Positions 15,681 to 25,262 of a DNA stretch of 37,146 nucleotides are shown here, piece after piece (the first letter of the stretch is position 1; each line of letters starts with the position of its first letter). Below the pieces are notes generated by a model. That model did no database searches and was not told where the DNA came from. It worked only from the letters and a program-made list of their open reading frames with translations. The stretch is from JAUHWL01 sp964416385 (GTDB lineage: Bacteria; Bacteroidota; Bacteroidia; Flavobacteriales; Schleiferiaceae), in assembly GCA_964416385.1 (NCBI GenBank), contig CAYQDW010000021.1, forward strand, positions 1 to 37,146, read 5' to 3'. The position numbers and the translations under genes are program-made.

Positions 15681-16113
15681 AATTGGTAATAAGTATGGTG
15701 TTTTGGCCATCAAACTGGGTATTGTAAAAGCGTAAGGCAGGTGAGTCTCCAGCTGTGGGCATACCATCAAACAGTAAATATTGATGGCCCGTGCAAGAAC
15801 ATTCAAGGTAAATATTGTCTACAACTTTTAAAATGCCGCATTCGTCTTGCCAATGTAATGGGCATGCCCGATCATAGGCGATAAAATCATCAAATTGAAA
15901 ATTAAAGTATCGGCGGTAAACAACTAATCCTTTATAGCCACCACCATAATACGTCCAACCGCCTTGAACCTGAAGGTTAAAACCCTCTGGCGTATTTAGA
16001 TAAACAAACTCTTGCACCGCTACATTGGGTATCGTGTTCATGTTTTGTTGTTTTTTACAGGCTGTTGAGGCAACCATCAAAACAAAAAAGGTCAATATAG
16101 AAGTTTTGCCCAT
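15679..16113 (-). CDS. Rieske-fold lipoprotein with non-canonical cluster motif
   Basis: A 144-residue probable lipoprotein: a hydrophobic leader ends at Cys19 (VASTAC, a loose lipobox), followed by charged residues. The C-terminal half (about 75-144) resembles the small Rieske-domain proteins common in Bacteroidota: FIAYDRACPLHW (77-88), then YLECSCTGHQYLLFDG (102-117). Canonical Rieske motifs are C-x-H and C-x2-H; here the first reads CPLH (84-87), with one extra residue, and the second is CTGH (107-110). Extra cysteines 92 and 105 lie close by. A 2Fe-2S cluster is therefore doubtful. ATG 16113 is chosen over ATG 16143 because a perfect -7 box (16132-16139) lies between them. Confidence 0.75.
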   Translation of the reverse strand: MGKTSILTFFVLMVASTACKKQQNMNTIPNVAVQEFVYLNTPEGFNLQVQGGWTYYGGGYKGLVVYRRYFNFQFDDFIAYDRACPLHWQDECGILKVVDNIYLECSCTGHQYLLFDGMPTAGDSPALRFYNTQFDGQNTILITN

Positions 16114-16131
16114 TTCATTATTGTGAAGCAG

Positions 16132-16139
16132 CAAAGGTA
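16132..16139 (-). promoter_or_regulatory. Bacteroidota -7 promoter box (TACCTTTG, minus strand)
   Basis: An exact TAnnTTTG match on the minus strand, 18 bases before ATG 16113. It lies downstream of the alternative ATG at 16143 and so excludes that start for this promoter. Confidence 0.52.
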
Positions 16140-16345
16140 GCATACTGGCTTTTGAGTTAAATAACGCTATTAGCTATGGTTACAAGGATAAATAATTGGA
16201 GGTTTTATGCGTCTAAAGAATACAAAAGTGAGTAACAATGTTTATCAATTTCTTCAAAATATTAAGGCTAATCATTTGGCAGTCAGAAAGTCAACAATCC
16301 AGCTACAGAAGGGCTTTATTTCCTTTTGTCGCATTGAAATCTTGT

Positions 16346-16353
16346 TATATTTA
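16346..16353 (+). promoter_or_regulatory. Possible -7 promoter box (TATATTTA)
   Basis: One mismatch to TAnnTTTG, 30 bases before ATG 16384 of the large TonB-dependent receptor. It sits inside an in-frame upstream extension (from ATG 16207, preceded by GGAGG) that would otherwise delay the signal peptide by 59 residues. Confidence 0.35.
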
Positions 16354-16383
16354 CACCCTTTCAAAAATTTGAACGAATTAATA

Positions 16384-19300
16384 ATGCCGTTTATGATTCG
16401 AAGATTACTTAGTGCAATTCTAATATTCGGTTCTTTAGTAGTTACTGCCCAAACCCGCCCGGGTTCTTTGCGTGGTACTGTAAAAGACAAAGTGCGAGGA
16501 GAAACATTACCCTTTGCGAACATCGTTCTGAAACAGTCTGGTGTTACTGTAACCGGAGGTACAACAGACCTTGATGGTAATTACAACATTAACCCTGTAC
16601 AACCTGGTACTTACACCGTAGAGTGTTCTTTTGCCGGTTATGCTACCGTTAAGATAGAAGGTGTAATTGTTTATGCGGATAGACCGAAAGAACAGAACTT
16701 TTTTCTGAATGAAGAAACGGAGATGCTTAAGGAGGTTGTTGTAACCGCCAAAGAAGAGTTTATTCAAAAGGGAAAAACGTCTGATATCGTAACCTCAGAG
16801 GATATAAAAAACTTACCTTATCGTAATATTGGTCAAATTGTGGCCACCACAGCAGGTGTTTACCAAGCTGATGATGGGCAAGGTTTCAACATCCGTGGTG
16901 CGCGTCAAGGCAATAACCAAATTTTTATTGACGGGGTTAAGGTACGGGGTGATATTAACCTACCGCGTGATGCCATTGCGCAAACTGAAGTAATCACTGG
17001 TGGTCTGCCAGCACAATATGGTGATGCCACAGGTGGTGTAATTAACACCACCACCAAGAGTGCTATACCTGTGTTTTTTGGCTCTGCAGAATTCTTGTCA
17101 TCATCATTGTTTGACAAGTATCACTACAACTTAGGCGCCCTTACCATGGGGGGGCCAATTCTTAAAAGAAAAAACCCACAAACCGGAAAGCGTGATGGTC
17201 CACCCGTTATTAGTTTCCTTTTTGCAGGTGAATACCAGTTTGATCAAGATGCATCCCCACGTGCATTGCCAAACTATATCGTTAAAGACGATGTGCTTCG
17301 CGAATTAGAACAAAATCCAATTACGCCATCTGCAGTGGGTCTTGGTGTGTTAAGCTCTGCAGAGTTTTTAACGCAAGATGACTTAACAACGCTTTCTTAC
17401 CGTCCTAATGTACCAAGACACCAGGTGCGCTTAAATGGTAACTTTAGAATTCAGACAGGTAAAAACACCTCATTAATGTTAGGTGGTAGATATAATTCTA
17501 CAAACGGTTATAACTGGAACCGTGGTAGTATGTTGATGAATTACGATAATAATTCTCAAAGCTTACGTACAGACTGGACAGCCTTAGCGCGCTTTACGCA
17601 GCGTTTTGGCGGAACAAGTTCAGATACATCTAGTAATTCAATATTCCAGAATGCGTTTTACTCTATTCAGGTAGACTATACCCGCAACTCTGGTACCACT
17701 TGGGATCCACGCTTTGAAGATGCTATATTTAATTATGGCCATATTGGTAAATATGAAACATCACAACAGCGTTTCTACGTGCCAGGCTCAGACACCATTA
17801 ATGATCCTAATGATCCTAACTTCGGCAAAGTACTTACAGGTTGGACACATGCTGTATGGCAAGATGTTGGTGTTGCATTTACGCCAGGCACGTCAAACCC
17901 AATTTTGGCAAATTATACGAGCAGCTATTTCAACTTTGTAGAAAACAACCTGATTCAAAACAATGCGAATAGCTTGGAAAACATCCGTGCAGGTGCAGGT
18001 TTGCTTAATGGTGATGGCCCGCGCTCAATCTATGGTCTTTGGGCAAACGTAGGTGCTGTGCAATCTGGTTACAGCAAATTTCAAAACTCTCAGTTTCGTG
18101 TTACAGCCAACACAACTTTTGACTTAAAAAACCACTCGTTGATTGTAGGTTTAGAATATGAGCAGCGCATTGACAGAAGCTTTGGCGTAGGTGCTAGTGG
18201 TATATGGACGTTGATGCGACTCCTACAAAACGATGCCATTCGCGAATTGGATAGAAGCAACCCAATACCTGTTTATGATGCTAATGGAATCTTCCAAGAT
18301 ACCTTAAACTACAACCGTTTGTTTGACCCTACCAAACCAAGAACGTTTGACCGTAACGTGCGTAAAAAGCTTGGTTTAGATGAAAATGGAACTGATTGGT
18401 TAGATATTGACAGCTACGATCCCAGTTTCTTTAGCCTAGACATGTTTAGCGCCAATGAGCTACTAAACATAGGTGGTACGCAGTATGTATCTTATAATGG
18501 CTTCGACTATACTGGCCAAATACTAAAGAATCGACCAGGTTTAGCTGATTTTTACGGTGAAGATGCACAAGGAAACTCTCAGCGCTTAGTTGGTGCTTTT
18601 GAACCAATTTATCTTGCAGGATACATTCAAGACCAGTTTACCTTTAACGACTTGTTCTTTAACGTAGGTGTGCGTTTTGACCGTTTTGATGCTAACCAAC
18701 CCGTATTGAAAGACGCGTGGTTACTATACCCAGCATACACTGTTGGTGAGTTAGGAAGTACCGCTTTGGCTGGCACTGAAACACCAGAGGGTATGGACGA
18801 TAATTTTGTGGTATATGTAGATGATTTTGATAACCCAACACGTATTGTAGGTTATCGTAATGGCGCAACATGGTATAATGAAGATGGGGTTTTAGAATCT
18901 AACCCCAAGCGTATTGCAGACCAGAGTGGTGGTATTAAGCCATTCTTGAAGCGCCCAGGTGTAGAAGAGCAAACATTGGCCGTTACTTATAATGAGTCAT
19001 TTGTAGATTACTCGCCACAATGGACGGTTTCTCCACGTATTTCATTCCAGTTCCCAATTTCTGATGAAGCGGAATTCTTTGCGCACTATGACTTATTGGT
19101 TCAACGTCCAGATCCGGGCTTAAACCGTTTTGATCCAATAGCGTATTTGCAATTAGAAAATGGTAGTGGTGGATTTTTAGCAAATCCTGATTTGAAACCA
19201 CAAAAAACCACTGATTACGAAATCGGTTTCCGCCAAAAGCTAAATGATAATTCAGCTTTAAAAATTTCAGCTTTTTACCGTGAAATGCGTGATATGATGC

Positions 19301-20076
19301 AAACTATTGCGGTAAGCGAGGCATACCCATTACAATACGTAACTTATGGCAACCAAGACTTTGGTACCGTAAAGGGCTTCACTTTTGGTTATGATTTAAG
19401 GAGAACCGGTAACGTGCGTGTAAACGCAAACTATACGCTGCAATTTGCGGATGGTTCAGGTTCTGGTGCAAACTCAGGTGCTAACATTGCACGTTCTGGT
19501 CAGCCTAACTTGCGCTATATCCTGCCATTAGACTATGATAGCCGCCACCAAATCGTACTTGCTGTAGATTATCGTTTTGGCGAGGGTAGAGATTACAATG
19601 GGCCAATCATTGGTAACGCCAATATTTTGGAAAACTTTGGGGTGAACTTTGTAGTTAACGGTAACTCAGGTACACCTTATACACGCAGGGTTCAGGCGTA
19701 TGCCATTACAGCTGGTAATACTTCTGTGCCAATTACTGGTCAGGTAAACGGTTCTCGTTTACCATTTCAAACACGTGTAGACATGACCGTTAACAAGGTT
19801 TGGAATTACAAGTACAAGGACAGTGACAGAAGAGGCTCGTTTGAAGTTTATCTGCAAGTTCAAAACTTACTTGATGCACGTAACGTTCTTGGCGTGTATG
19901 CTTACACAGGTTCGCCTGAGGATGATGGCTATTTAACTTCGCCACAAGGTCAAGCTGCAATCCAGTTTCAAACAAATGCACAGTCATATGTAGATCTATA
20001 TAATGTAAGTATGGCAAATCCTGGATTTTTCACACTTCCACGAAGAATGAGATTAGGTATACGTATAGGATTTTAA
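16384..20076 (+). CDS. Large TonB-dependent receptor with carboxypeptidase-regulatory-like domain
   Basis: A 1230-residue outer-membrane receptor. A signal peptide (about 1-23, ending VVTAQ) precedes a carboxypeptidase-regulatory-like domain (27-95, with GTVKDKVRGETLPFANIVL). EVVVTA (117-122) leads into the plug (about 130-235), which carries FNIRGARQGNNQIFIDGV and TGGLPAQYGDATGGVIN. The long beta-barrel ends in aromatic RMRLGIRIGF, a Bam-type C-terminal signal. The barrel is far longer than a minimal 22-strand barrel needs, which implies large extracellular loops. No SusD-like partner follows; instead, 24 bases on, comes a giant T9SS protein and then a PorV-like barrel. The frame extends upstream to 16207, but ATG 16384 begins the signal peptide. 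The substrate is unknown. Confidence 0.92.
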   Translation: MPFMIRRLLSAILIFGSLVVTAQTRPGSLRGTVKDKVRGETLPFANIVLKQSGVTVTGGTTDLDGNYNINPVQPGTYTVECSFAGYATVKIEGVIVYADRPKEQNFFLNEETEMLKEVVVTAKEEFIQKGKTSDIVTSEDIKNLPYRNIGQIVATTAGVYQADDGQGFNIRGARQGNNQIFIDGVKVRGDINLPRDAIAQTEVITGGLPAQYGDATGGVINTTTKSAIPVFFGSAEFLSSSLFDKYHYNLGALTMGGPILKRKNPQTGKRDGPPVISFLFAGEYQFDQDASPRALPNYIVKDDVLRELEQNPITPSAVGLGVLSSAEFLTQDDLTTLSYRPNVPRHQVRLNGNFRIQTGKNTSLMLGGRYNSTNGYNWNRGSMLMNYDNNSQSLRTDWTALARFTQRFGGTSSDTSSNSIFQNAFYSIQVDYTRNSGTTWDPRFEDAIFNYGHIGKYETSQQRFYVPGSDTINDPNDPNFGKVLTGWTHAVWQDVGVAFTPGTSNPILANYTSSYFNFVENNLIQNNANSLENIRAGAGLLNGDGPRSIYGLWANVGAVQSGYSKFQNSQFRVTANTTFDLKNHSLIVGLEYEQRIDRSFGVGASGIWTLMRLLQNDAIRELDRSNPIPVYDANGIFQDTLNYNRLFDPTKPRTFDRNVRKKLGLDENGTDWLDIDSYDPSFFSLDMFSANELLNIGGTQYVSYNGFDYTGQILKNRPGLADFYGEDAQGNSQRLVGAFEPIYLAGYIQDQFTFNDLFFNVGVRFDRFDANQPVLKDAWLLYPAYTVGELGSTALAGTETPEGMDDNFVVYVDDFDNPTRIVGYRNGATWYNEDGVLESNPKRIADQSGGIKPFLKRPGVEEQTLAVTYNESFVDYSPQWTVSPRISFQFPISDEAEFFAHYDLLVQRPDPGLNRFDPIAYLQLENGSGGFLANPDLKPQKTTDYEIGFRQKLNDNSALKISAFYREMRDMMQTIAVSEAYPLQYVTYGNQDFGTVKGFTFGYDLRRTGNVRVNANYTLQFADGSGSGANSGANIARSGQPNLRYILPLDYDSRHQIVLAVDYRFGEGRDYNGPIIGNANILENFGVNFVVNGNSGTPYTRRVQAYAITAGNTSVPITGQVNGSRLPFQTRVDMTVNKVWNYKYKDSDRRGSFEVYLQVQNLLDARNVLGVYAYTGSPEDDGYLTSPQGQAAIQFQTNAQSYVDLYNVSMANPGFFTLPRRMRLGIRIGF

Positions 20077-20100
20077 TAAAAAGAAAAAGTAATTCACGAT

Positions 20101-23100
20101 ATGAAGCGAATCTACGTAACACTAGCGGGAATAATGATGATGGCCACCACGGTAATGGCCAAGGAGATTCCGTATTTAGATAAGCCGAATCAAGCACTTA
20201 ACCCAAGTAGCAACAGCGTTCTAAAAACTATGGAAGAACTCTGTCAGCCTTCTAAGGCACAGAGCGACCTTAACATTAATAACGTACGCGCCACTATTTT
20301 AGGTGGTGGTGATATGTGGTGGGATTTAAACGTTGCGCGATATGAAGTGCCTAAGGGAAGTAACAAGCACAGCATGTTTGCTGGTGCATTATGGCTCGGA
20401 GGTGTTGATGAAGGTAATCAGCTAAAGCTAGCAGCCATGACTTACCGTCAAGGTGGTAACGATTACTGGCCAGGCCCTTTATCAACAGACGGTAATGCGA
20501 GTACGAACAAAGAAATTTGTGATAAGTACGACAAGCACTGGATAATCTTCCGCGATGATGTGGAAACTCATAAGGCGTGGTTAGATTGCCGTGATGATCC
20601 TCAATGTGACGATGCTGAATTATTTCCAGGCTATGAAAGTCAAATTCCACGTTCTATCTTAGAATGGCCAGGTAATGGTATTGATGGTGATTTACCCTAT
20701 ATGTTAGCACCATTCTTTGACCGTGACCAAGATGGCGTTTACGATCCATTAGTGGACTATCCGGCTTATGATATCCGCAATGAATTTGATTGTAGAGTTA
20801 AAGAAACAGATGTTTTATATGGCGATCAAACAATTTGGTGGGTTTATAATGACCGTGGTAACGTTCACTCAGAGTCTCAAGGTGCGGCCTTAGGTTTTGA
20901 AATACGTGCACAAGCTTTTGCCTTTTCAACCAATGATGAGGTTAATAACATGACCTTCTATAACTATCGTATTCTTAACAAATCAACATTCCGTTTAGCG
21001 AATACTTTCTTTAGTACTTGGTTCGATCCAGACTTAGGAAACTACATTGATGATATTATTGGTTCTGATGTTGCTCGTGGTTTAGGTTATTGCTACAATG
21101 CTGATTCTGATGACGAAGGTGCTTTAGGTTATGGCCTTAATCCACCGGCTGTAGGTTTTGACTTTTTCCAAGGTCCGTTTGCAGATTATTTTGACGGTAT
21201 AGATAATGACCGTGATGGTTGCGTTGATGGTGTGCGCGATGATGAAACCGGCCTTTGTGTTCCAGAAAACCCTTCTACAGGTGTAAATGAGCGTATCATC
21301 ATGTCTGGTTTCATGTATTACAACAATACGTCTAGCGCTGTAAGTGGTAACCCTGCAAACGCTAGTGAATTTTACAACTACATGCGGAGCAGATGGCGTA
21401 ATGGTTTCCCATTGGTAATTGAAACACCATCAGGGCCTGGTAATACGGGTAATGGCGATGGTTTTATTCCAGACGGATCTGGTACACCTACACGTTACGC
21501 ATATCCAGGTGCTTCTTATGATACAACTGGAGCATATAAGCCTGATGCACCACTACCAAATGGTGGTTGGTTTGAATCACCTGCAAACTTGAACGATAAA
21601 AGAGGTTTGCACAGTGCAGGCCCATTTTCACTAGCGCCAGGTGCATTGAACTTTATTACAACAGGTGTAATTTGGGAGCGTGATCTCATCAATAATGACC
21701 TGTTTGCATCAGTTGAAAAAGTAATTATTGCTGATGATAAGTCTCAGCGCCTGTTTGATAACTGTTTCCAAGTACTTAACGGGCCAGACGCGCCAGACGT
21801 TACTATACAGGAATTAAATCAAGAACTTATTGTGCAGTTGTCATATCGTCCAAGTAGCAATAACTATCGTTTTAGCTACCGCGAAACTGACCCAGCAATC
21901 ATTGCACCAGGTACTGTTAACTTAGATTCACTTCGTCAGCTTAATTATTTTGATTATGTATTCGAAGGTTTCCAAATTTTCCAATTGGCAAACAAGGATG
22001 TAAGTATCTCTGATATCTATGACCCTACGCAATCAAGACTTGTTGCCCAGTGTGACATTAAAAACGGATTCACTCAACTGATTAATTGGGAAGTAGACCC
22101 TAATCTCAATCAATTGGTGCCTCAAGACATGACGTTAGAGTCAAATAATGAGGGCGTGTTTATGAGCTTTAAATTTACTGAAGACGCCTTTGCAACAGGT
22201 ACCAGAGCTTTAATTAACCACAGAGAGTATTACTATACCGTAATCGCTTATGGTGTTAATGAGTATAAAAAGTATAACCCTGTTTCTGCACCTGATGGGC
22301 AACGCGTACCATTTTTGGCGGGTAGAAGAAACATACTAACGTACACTGCTATTCCGCACATTGTGAACTCTGAGGCCTTTGGCACAGATCAAACAGCAAA
22401 TTATGGTGATGGCCCAGAAATTACACGTATTGCTGGTTTGGGTAATGGCGCTATAGATTTGGAATTACGCGAAGATGTTGCTGAATTTATCGTAGATAAC
22501 TTTAAGATAGACTACCCCATCTACAAGGGTGGACAAGGACCTGTGAACATCAAGGTTGTAGATCCTTTGGCAATACCAGAGGGCGAGTTTGAACTAGCGT
22601 TTTCTTCTGATGATGAAAAGGCTTCTTGGACGATTTCAACTTTAGCTGGTGATGTGATTGCAAACTCTGATACAACATTGCAGTTTTTCTCTGAGCAAAT
22701 CATTCCAGAGCTTGGCTTGTCAGTTACCATTGTGCAGCCAGAAGCGCCAGGTGGTGATGATGCTGGAGACCGCGCCAATGGTGTTTTAACCAGTGAAATT
22801 ATTTATGAGGACAATGCTAAGGCTTGGTGGCGTGGTGTACAAGATGATAAGAGTTACACGCCTTATAACTGGATTTTAGCGGGTGCTAACTCCGTGCCAA
22901 CTTCACCGCCAGCTGATTGGTATCCAGATTTTCCAGGTGATGAAAAAGGATTTTTCGAAGGTATTGTAGATGGTACTTGGGGGCCAGCGGCTTACCTAAG
23001 TGGTTCAATACGCGAGGATGTGGCTGGAGGTTCAATCTTTGGCTTGGGTCCTTGGCCGCGTGGCGTTATTCGCCCACGTGTGGAAGAATCTCATTCAGTT

Positions 23101-24138
23101 GACATTGTTATAACCAAAGATCCAACAAAATGGACCCGCGTACCGGTATTTGAATTATGTGAAGATCCTGGTTTAGCAGAGGGCGGAAAGGCCAAGCTTG
23201 TTTTAAGGAACGATACCTCTTATTCTCTAAATGGTGGTGAGATGGTGCATGACTTTGGTATTGATGCCGGTTGGAGCTATTTCCCTGGTTATGCTGTAGA
23301 TATTGAAACTGGCGAACGTTTAAATATGGCGTTTGGTGAAAATTCATGGCTGGTTGCACAAAATGGTAACGACATGAAGTGGAATCCAACAGATGTGGCA
23401 ACAATTTTCCCGCCAGATAACGTTTCGGGTGGATATGTATTTGGTGGTCAACATTACATATATGTCTTTGCGCCTTCTAGAAGACAAGGTTTATCTCTAA
23501 TAGATAACACATATAAAGGAGATGCCCCAGAGGATAATCCATTGTACACTGAACTTAATACCTTAGAAACTAATCCAACAGCAAAAACACGCATTTGGGG
23601 AACGTTGATGTGGGCTTCTGTACCATTGTTACGTCCTGGTTTCTCCTTTGATCCATATACAGAGCTTCCTACTGAAACGCGTTTCAGAATAAGAATGACC
23701 ACGCAATATGGCAATCGTAAAGTTGCTGCAAACGGCACTGATGATCCTGGTTATCCAAGATTCCAGTTTAGCACGGCTAACATCGCCACTAAAACACAGC
23801 AGTTGGATGTGGCCAAGAGTGCACTTGATTTAATTCGTGTTGTGCCTAACCCTTATTATGGCTTCTCACGTTACGAAACATCGCAGCTAGACAACATCGT
23901 TAAGATTACCAATTTGCCTCCACGATGTGTGATTACCATTTACAGCACAAATGGAACGCTGATTCGTCAAATTCGTAAAGACAATGCCGATACGTGGGTG
24001 CCTTGGGATTTGCGAAATCAATACAATGTGCCTATAGCAAGTGGTATTTACCTAATTCATATTGATGCTGGTGATGCTGGAGAGAAAATAATAAAGTGGT
24101 TCGGTGCCTTGCGTCCGGTAGATTTGAACTCATTCTAA
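20101..24138 (+). CDS. Giant secreted protein with T9SS C-terminal sorting domain
   Basis: A 1345-residue exported protein. Residues 1-20 are a signal peptide ending in VMA. The body matches no family I can name. Two Asp-rich loops, DRDQDGVYDP (207-216) and DNDRDGCVDG (368-377), look like calcium-binding thrombospondin type-3/EF-hand-like loops, and cysteines are scattered through the first 400 residues. The final 104 residues (from about 1242) have the T9SS type A pattern: RVVPNPYYG, IVKITNLP, CVITIYSTNGTLIRQIRKD, and SGIYLIHIDAGDAGEKIIKW. It should be carried to the surface by T9SS. The receptor gene upstream and the PorV-like gene downstream are each 24 bases away, which implies one transcript and joint function, perhaps a surface-exposed partner of the receptor. 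No catalytic motif was recognised. Confidence 0.85.
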   Translation: MKRIYVTLAGIMMMATTVMAKEIPYLDKPNQALNPSSNSVLKTMEELCQPSKAQSDLNINNVRATILGGGDMWWDLNVARYEVPKGSNKHSMFAGALWLGGVDEGNQLKLAAMTYRQGGNDYWPGPLSTDGNASTNKEICDKYDKHWIIFRDDVETHKAWLDCRDDPQCDDAELFPGYESQIPRSILEWPGNGIDGDLPYMLAPFFDRDQDGVYDPLVDYPAYDIRNEFDCRVKETDVLYGDQTIWWVYNDRGNVHSESQGAALGFEIRAQAFAFSTNDEVNNMTFYNYRILNKSTFRLANTFFSTWFDPDLGNYIDDIIGSDVARGLGYCYNADSDDEGALGYGLNPPAVGFDFFQGPFADYFDGIDNDRDGCVDGVRDDETGLCVPENPSTGVNERIIMSGFMYYNNTSSAVSGNPANASEFYNYMRSRWRNGFPLVIETPSGPGNTGNGDGFIPDGSGTPTRYAYPGASYDTTGAYKPDAPLPNGGWFESPANLNDKRGLHSAGPFSLAPGALNFITTGVIWERDLINNDLFASVEKVIIADDKSQRLFDNCFQVLNGPDAPDVTIQELNQELIVQLSYRPSSNNYRFSYRETDPAIIAPGTVNLDSLRQLNYFDYVFEGFQIFQLANKDVSISDIYDPTQSRLVAQCDIKNGFTQLINWEVDPNLNQLVPQDMTLESNNEGVFMSFKFTEDAFATGTRALINHREYYYTVIAYGVNEYKKYNPVSAPDGQRVPFLAGRRNILTYTAIPHIVNSEAFGTDQTANYGDGPEITRIAGLGNGAIDLELREDVAEFIVDNFKIDYPIYKGGQGPVNIKVVDPLAIPEGEFELAFSSDDEKASWTISTLAGDVIANSDTTLQFFSEQIIPELGLSVTIVQPEAPGGDDAGDRANGVLTSEIIYEDNAKAWWRGVQDDKSYTPYNWILAGANSVPTSPPADWYPDFPGDEKGFFEGIVDGTWGPAAYLSGSIREDVAGGSIFGLGPWPRGVIRPRVEESHSVDIVITKDPTKWTRVPVFELCEDPGLAEGGKAKLVLRNDTSYSLNGGEMVHDFGIDAGWSYFPGYAVDIETGERLNMAFGENSWLVAQNGNDMKWNPTDVATIFPPDNVSGGYVFGGQHYIYVFAPSRRQGLSLIDNTYKGDAPEDNPLYTELNTLETNPTAKTRIWGTLMWASVPLLRPGFSFDPYTELPTETRFRIRMTTQYGNRKVAANGTDDPGYPRFQFSTANIATKTQQLDVAKSALDLIRVVPNPYYGFSRYETSQLDNIVKITNLPPRCVITIYSTNGTLIRQIRKDNADTWVPWDLRNQYNVPIASGIYLIHIDAGDAGEKIIKWFGALRPVDLNSF

Positions 24139-24162
24139 AAGACCCTACTAAAGAGATAACGA

Positions 24163-25215
24163 ATGAAAAGATTAGTAAAATCAACGTTAATCATAGTTTT
24201 GCTCGGTAGCATAGCGCTTCCACTTCGGGCAGGTAATCCACAGAGAACGGGTGCTGCTGGCGCTTCAGAAGTGCTTATCAATCCGTTTGCCCGAACCAGT
24301 GGTTGGGCAGATGCCAATATTGGTGGCGTTAAAGGGCTAGAGAGCATGTTTATGAATGTGGCTGGATTGGCACACACAGAAAAAACGGAGCTTATATTTT
24401 CAAATACGCAATGGTTAGTAAACAGTGGTATTTCCATAAATAACTTTGGTATTGCCCAGCGCGTAGGTCCAGGTGGTGTTTTGGGTATTGGTATTACCTC
24501 TTTTGATTATGGTGAGTGGGAAATCACTACTGAAGGTCAGCCTGAAGGTACTGGAGGAACTATTGCTCCTTCAGCGCTCATCATAGGTTTATCATACTCT
24601 CAGAAATTTACAGAGTCTATTTTTGGGGGAATTAATATCAAGCTCTACAACAGTACCATTACAAACCTGAATACATCAGGTGTATGCTTTGATGCAGGTG
24701 TACAGTACATTCCAGAAAAGGCACCAGAATGGAAGTTTGGCGTTACGCTGCGTAATGTGGGGCCAAGTATCAGATACTCTGGAGATGGTTTTGGTATTGT
24801 ATTGCCAGTGCCTACATATGGAACTACTTACTCACAAGCCTGGGAGAGTCGCTCAGCGCAGTTTGAATTACCAACACAATTATTGTTGGGTGCAGCATAT
24901 GACTTTACCTTAGGTGAAATGAGTCGCCTAACACTAGCAGCTGCGTTTACGTCAAATTCATTTGAAAAAGACACGTATAATCTAGGTGTAGAATATGGTT
25001 TCAAAACCTATTTTATGGTGCGTGCCGGTTATAAGATTTATGACAACCGTTTCGATGGTGCAACCTCAACTGCATTAACAGGCTTTACTGGTGGTTTTAC
25101 TGTTGATATTCCATTGAATAAAAATGGATCTTCAACCTTTGGTATAGACTACAGTTACCGTACAACAAATCCATTTAGTGGAATCCATAATATTGGTGTA
25201 CGCATTAACATTTAA
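24163..25215 (+). CDS. PorV/PorQ family outer-membrane beta-barrel protein
   Basis: A 350-residue outer-membrane protein. The signal peptide covers about 1-23 (ending LRAG). The mature start has GAAGASEVLINPFARTSG and LESMFMNVAGLAHTEKTEL, the PorV/PorQ (UPF0164, FadL-like) opening in which a conserved small-residue and NPAG-like segment precedes the barrel; alternating beta strands follow to the end. In T9SS, PorV shuttles cargo from the SprA translocon to the PorU sortase. As the last gene of a trio with a TonB receptor and a T9SS cargo protein, this is probably a dedicated paralog rather than the main PorV. It could serve transfer or anchoring of the 1345-residue protein; this is inference. 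A hairpin follows at 25263-25287. Confidence 0.85.
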   Translation: MKRLVKSTLIIVLLGSIALPLRAGNPQRTGAAGASEVLINPFARTSGWADANIGGVKGLESMFMNVAGLAHTEKTELIFSNTQWLVNSGISINNFGIAQRVGPGGVLGIGITSFDYGEWEITTEGQPEGTGGTIAPSALIIGLSYSQKFTESIFGGINIKLYNSTITNLNTSGVCFDAGVQYIPEKAPEWKFGVTLRNVGPSIRYSGDGFGIVLPVPTYGTTYSQAWESRSAQFELPTQLLLGAAYDFTLGEMSRLTLAAAFTSNSFEKDTYNLGVEYGFKTYFMVRAGYKIYDNRFDGATSTALTGFTGGFTVDIPLNKNGSSTFGIDYSYRTTNPFSGIHNIGVRINI

Positions 25216-25247
25216 TCGTAACGTTTATAGTCGATAAAGCTTATTTT

Positions 25248-25255
25248 TACTTTTG
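25248..25255 (+). promoter_or_regulatory. Bacteroidota -7 promoter box (TACTTTTG) for greA
   Basis: An exact TAnnTTTG match, 54 bases before the greA ATG at 25310. The predicted transcription start (about 25260) falls just before the hairpin at 25263-25287. Confidence 0.5.
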
Positions 25256-25262
25256 TATTTGA

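Noticed and set aside
16207..16383. In-frame N-terminal extension of the large TonB receptor, with GGAGG ahead of ATG 16207
   Set aside because: The extension would put 59 basic residues before the signal peptide, and a promoter-like box lies inside it. Shine-Dalgarno sites are little used in Bacteroidota. ATG 16384 is the better start.
16384..20076. SusC assignment for the large TonB receptor
   Set aside because: The next gene is not SusD-like, and the protein is followed by a T9SS cargo and a PorV-like protein. It is better described as a general TonB-dependent receptor.
20351..20650. Minus-strand frame of 99 codons inside the giant T9SS protein gene (others at 22521 and 23108)
   Set aside because: His- and Ser-rich translations antisense to a continuous 1345-codon gene, with no own promoter or motif.
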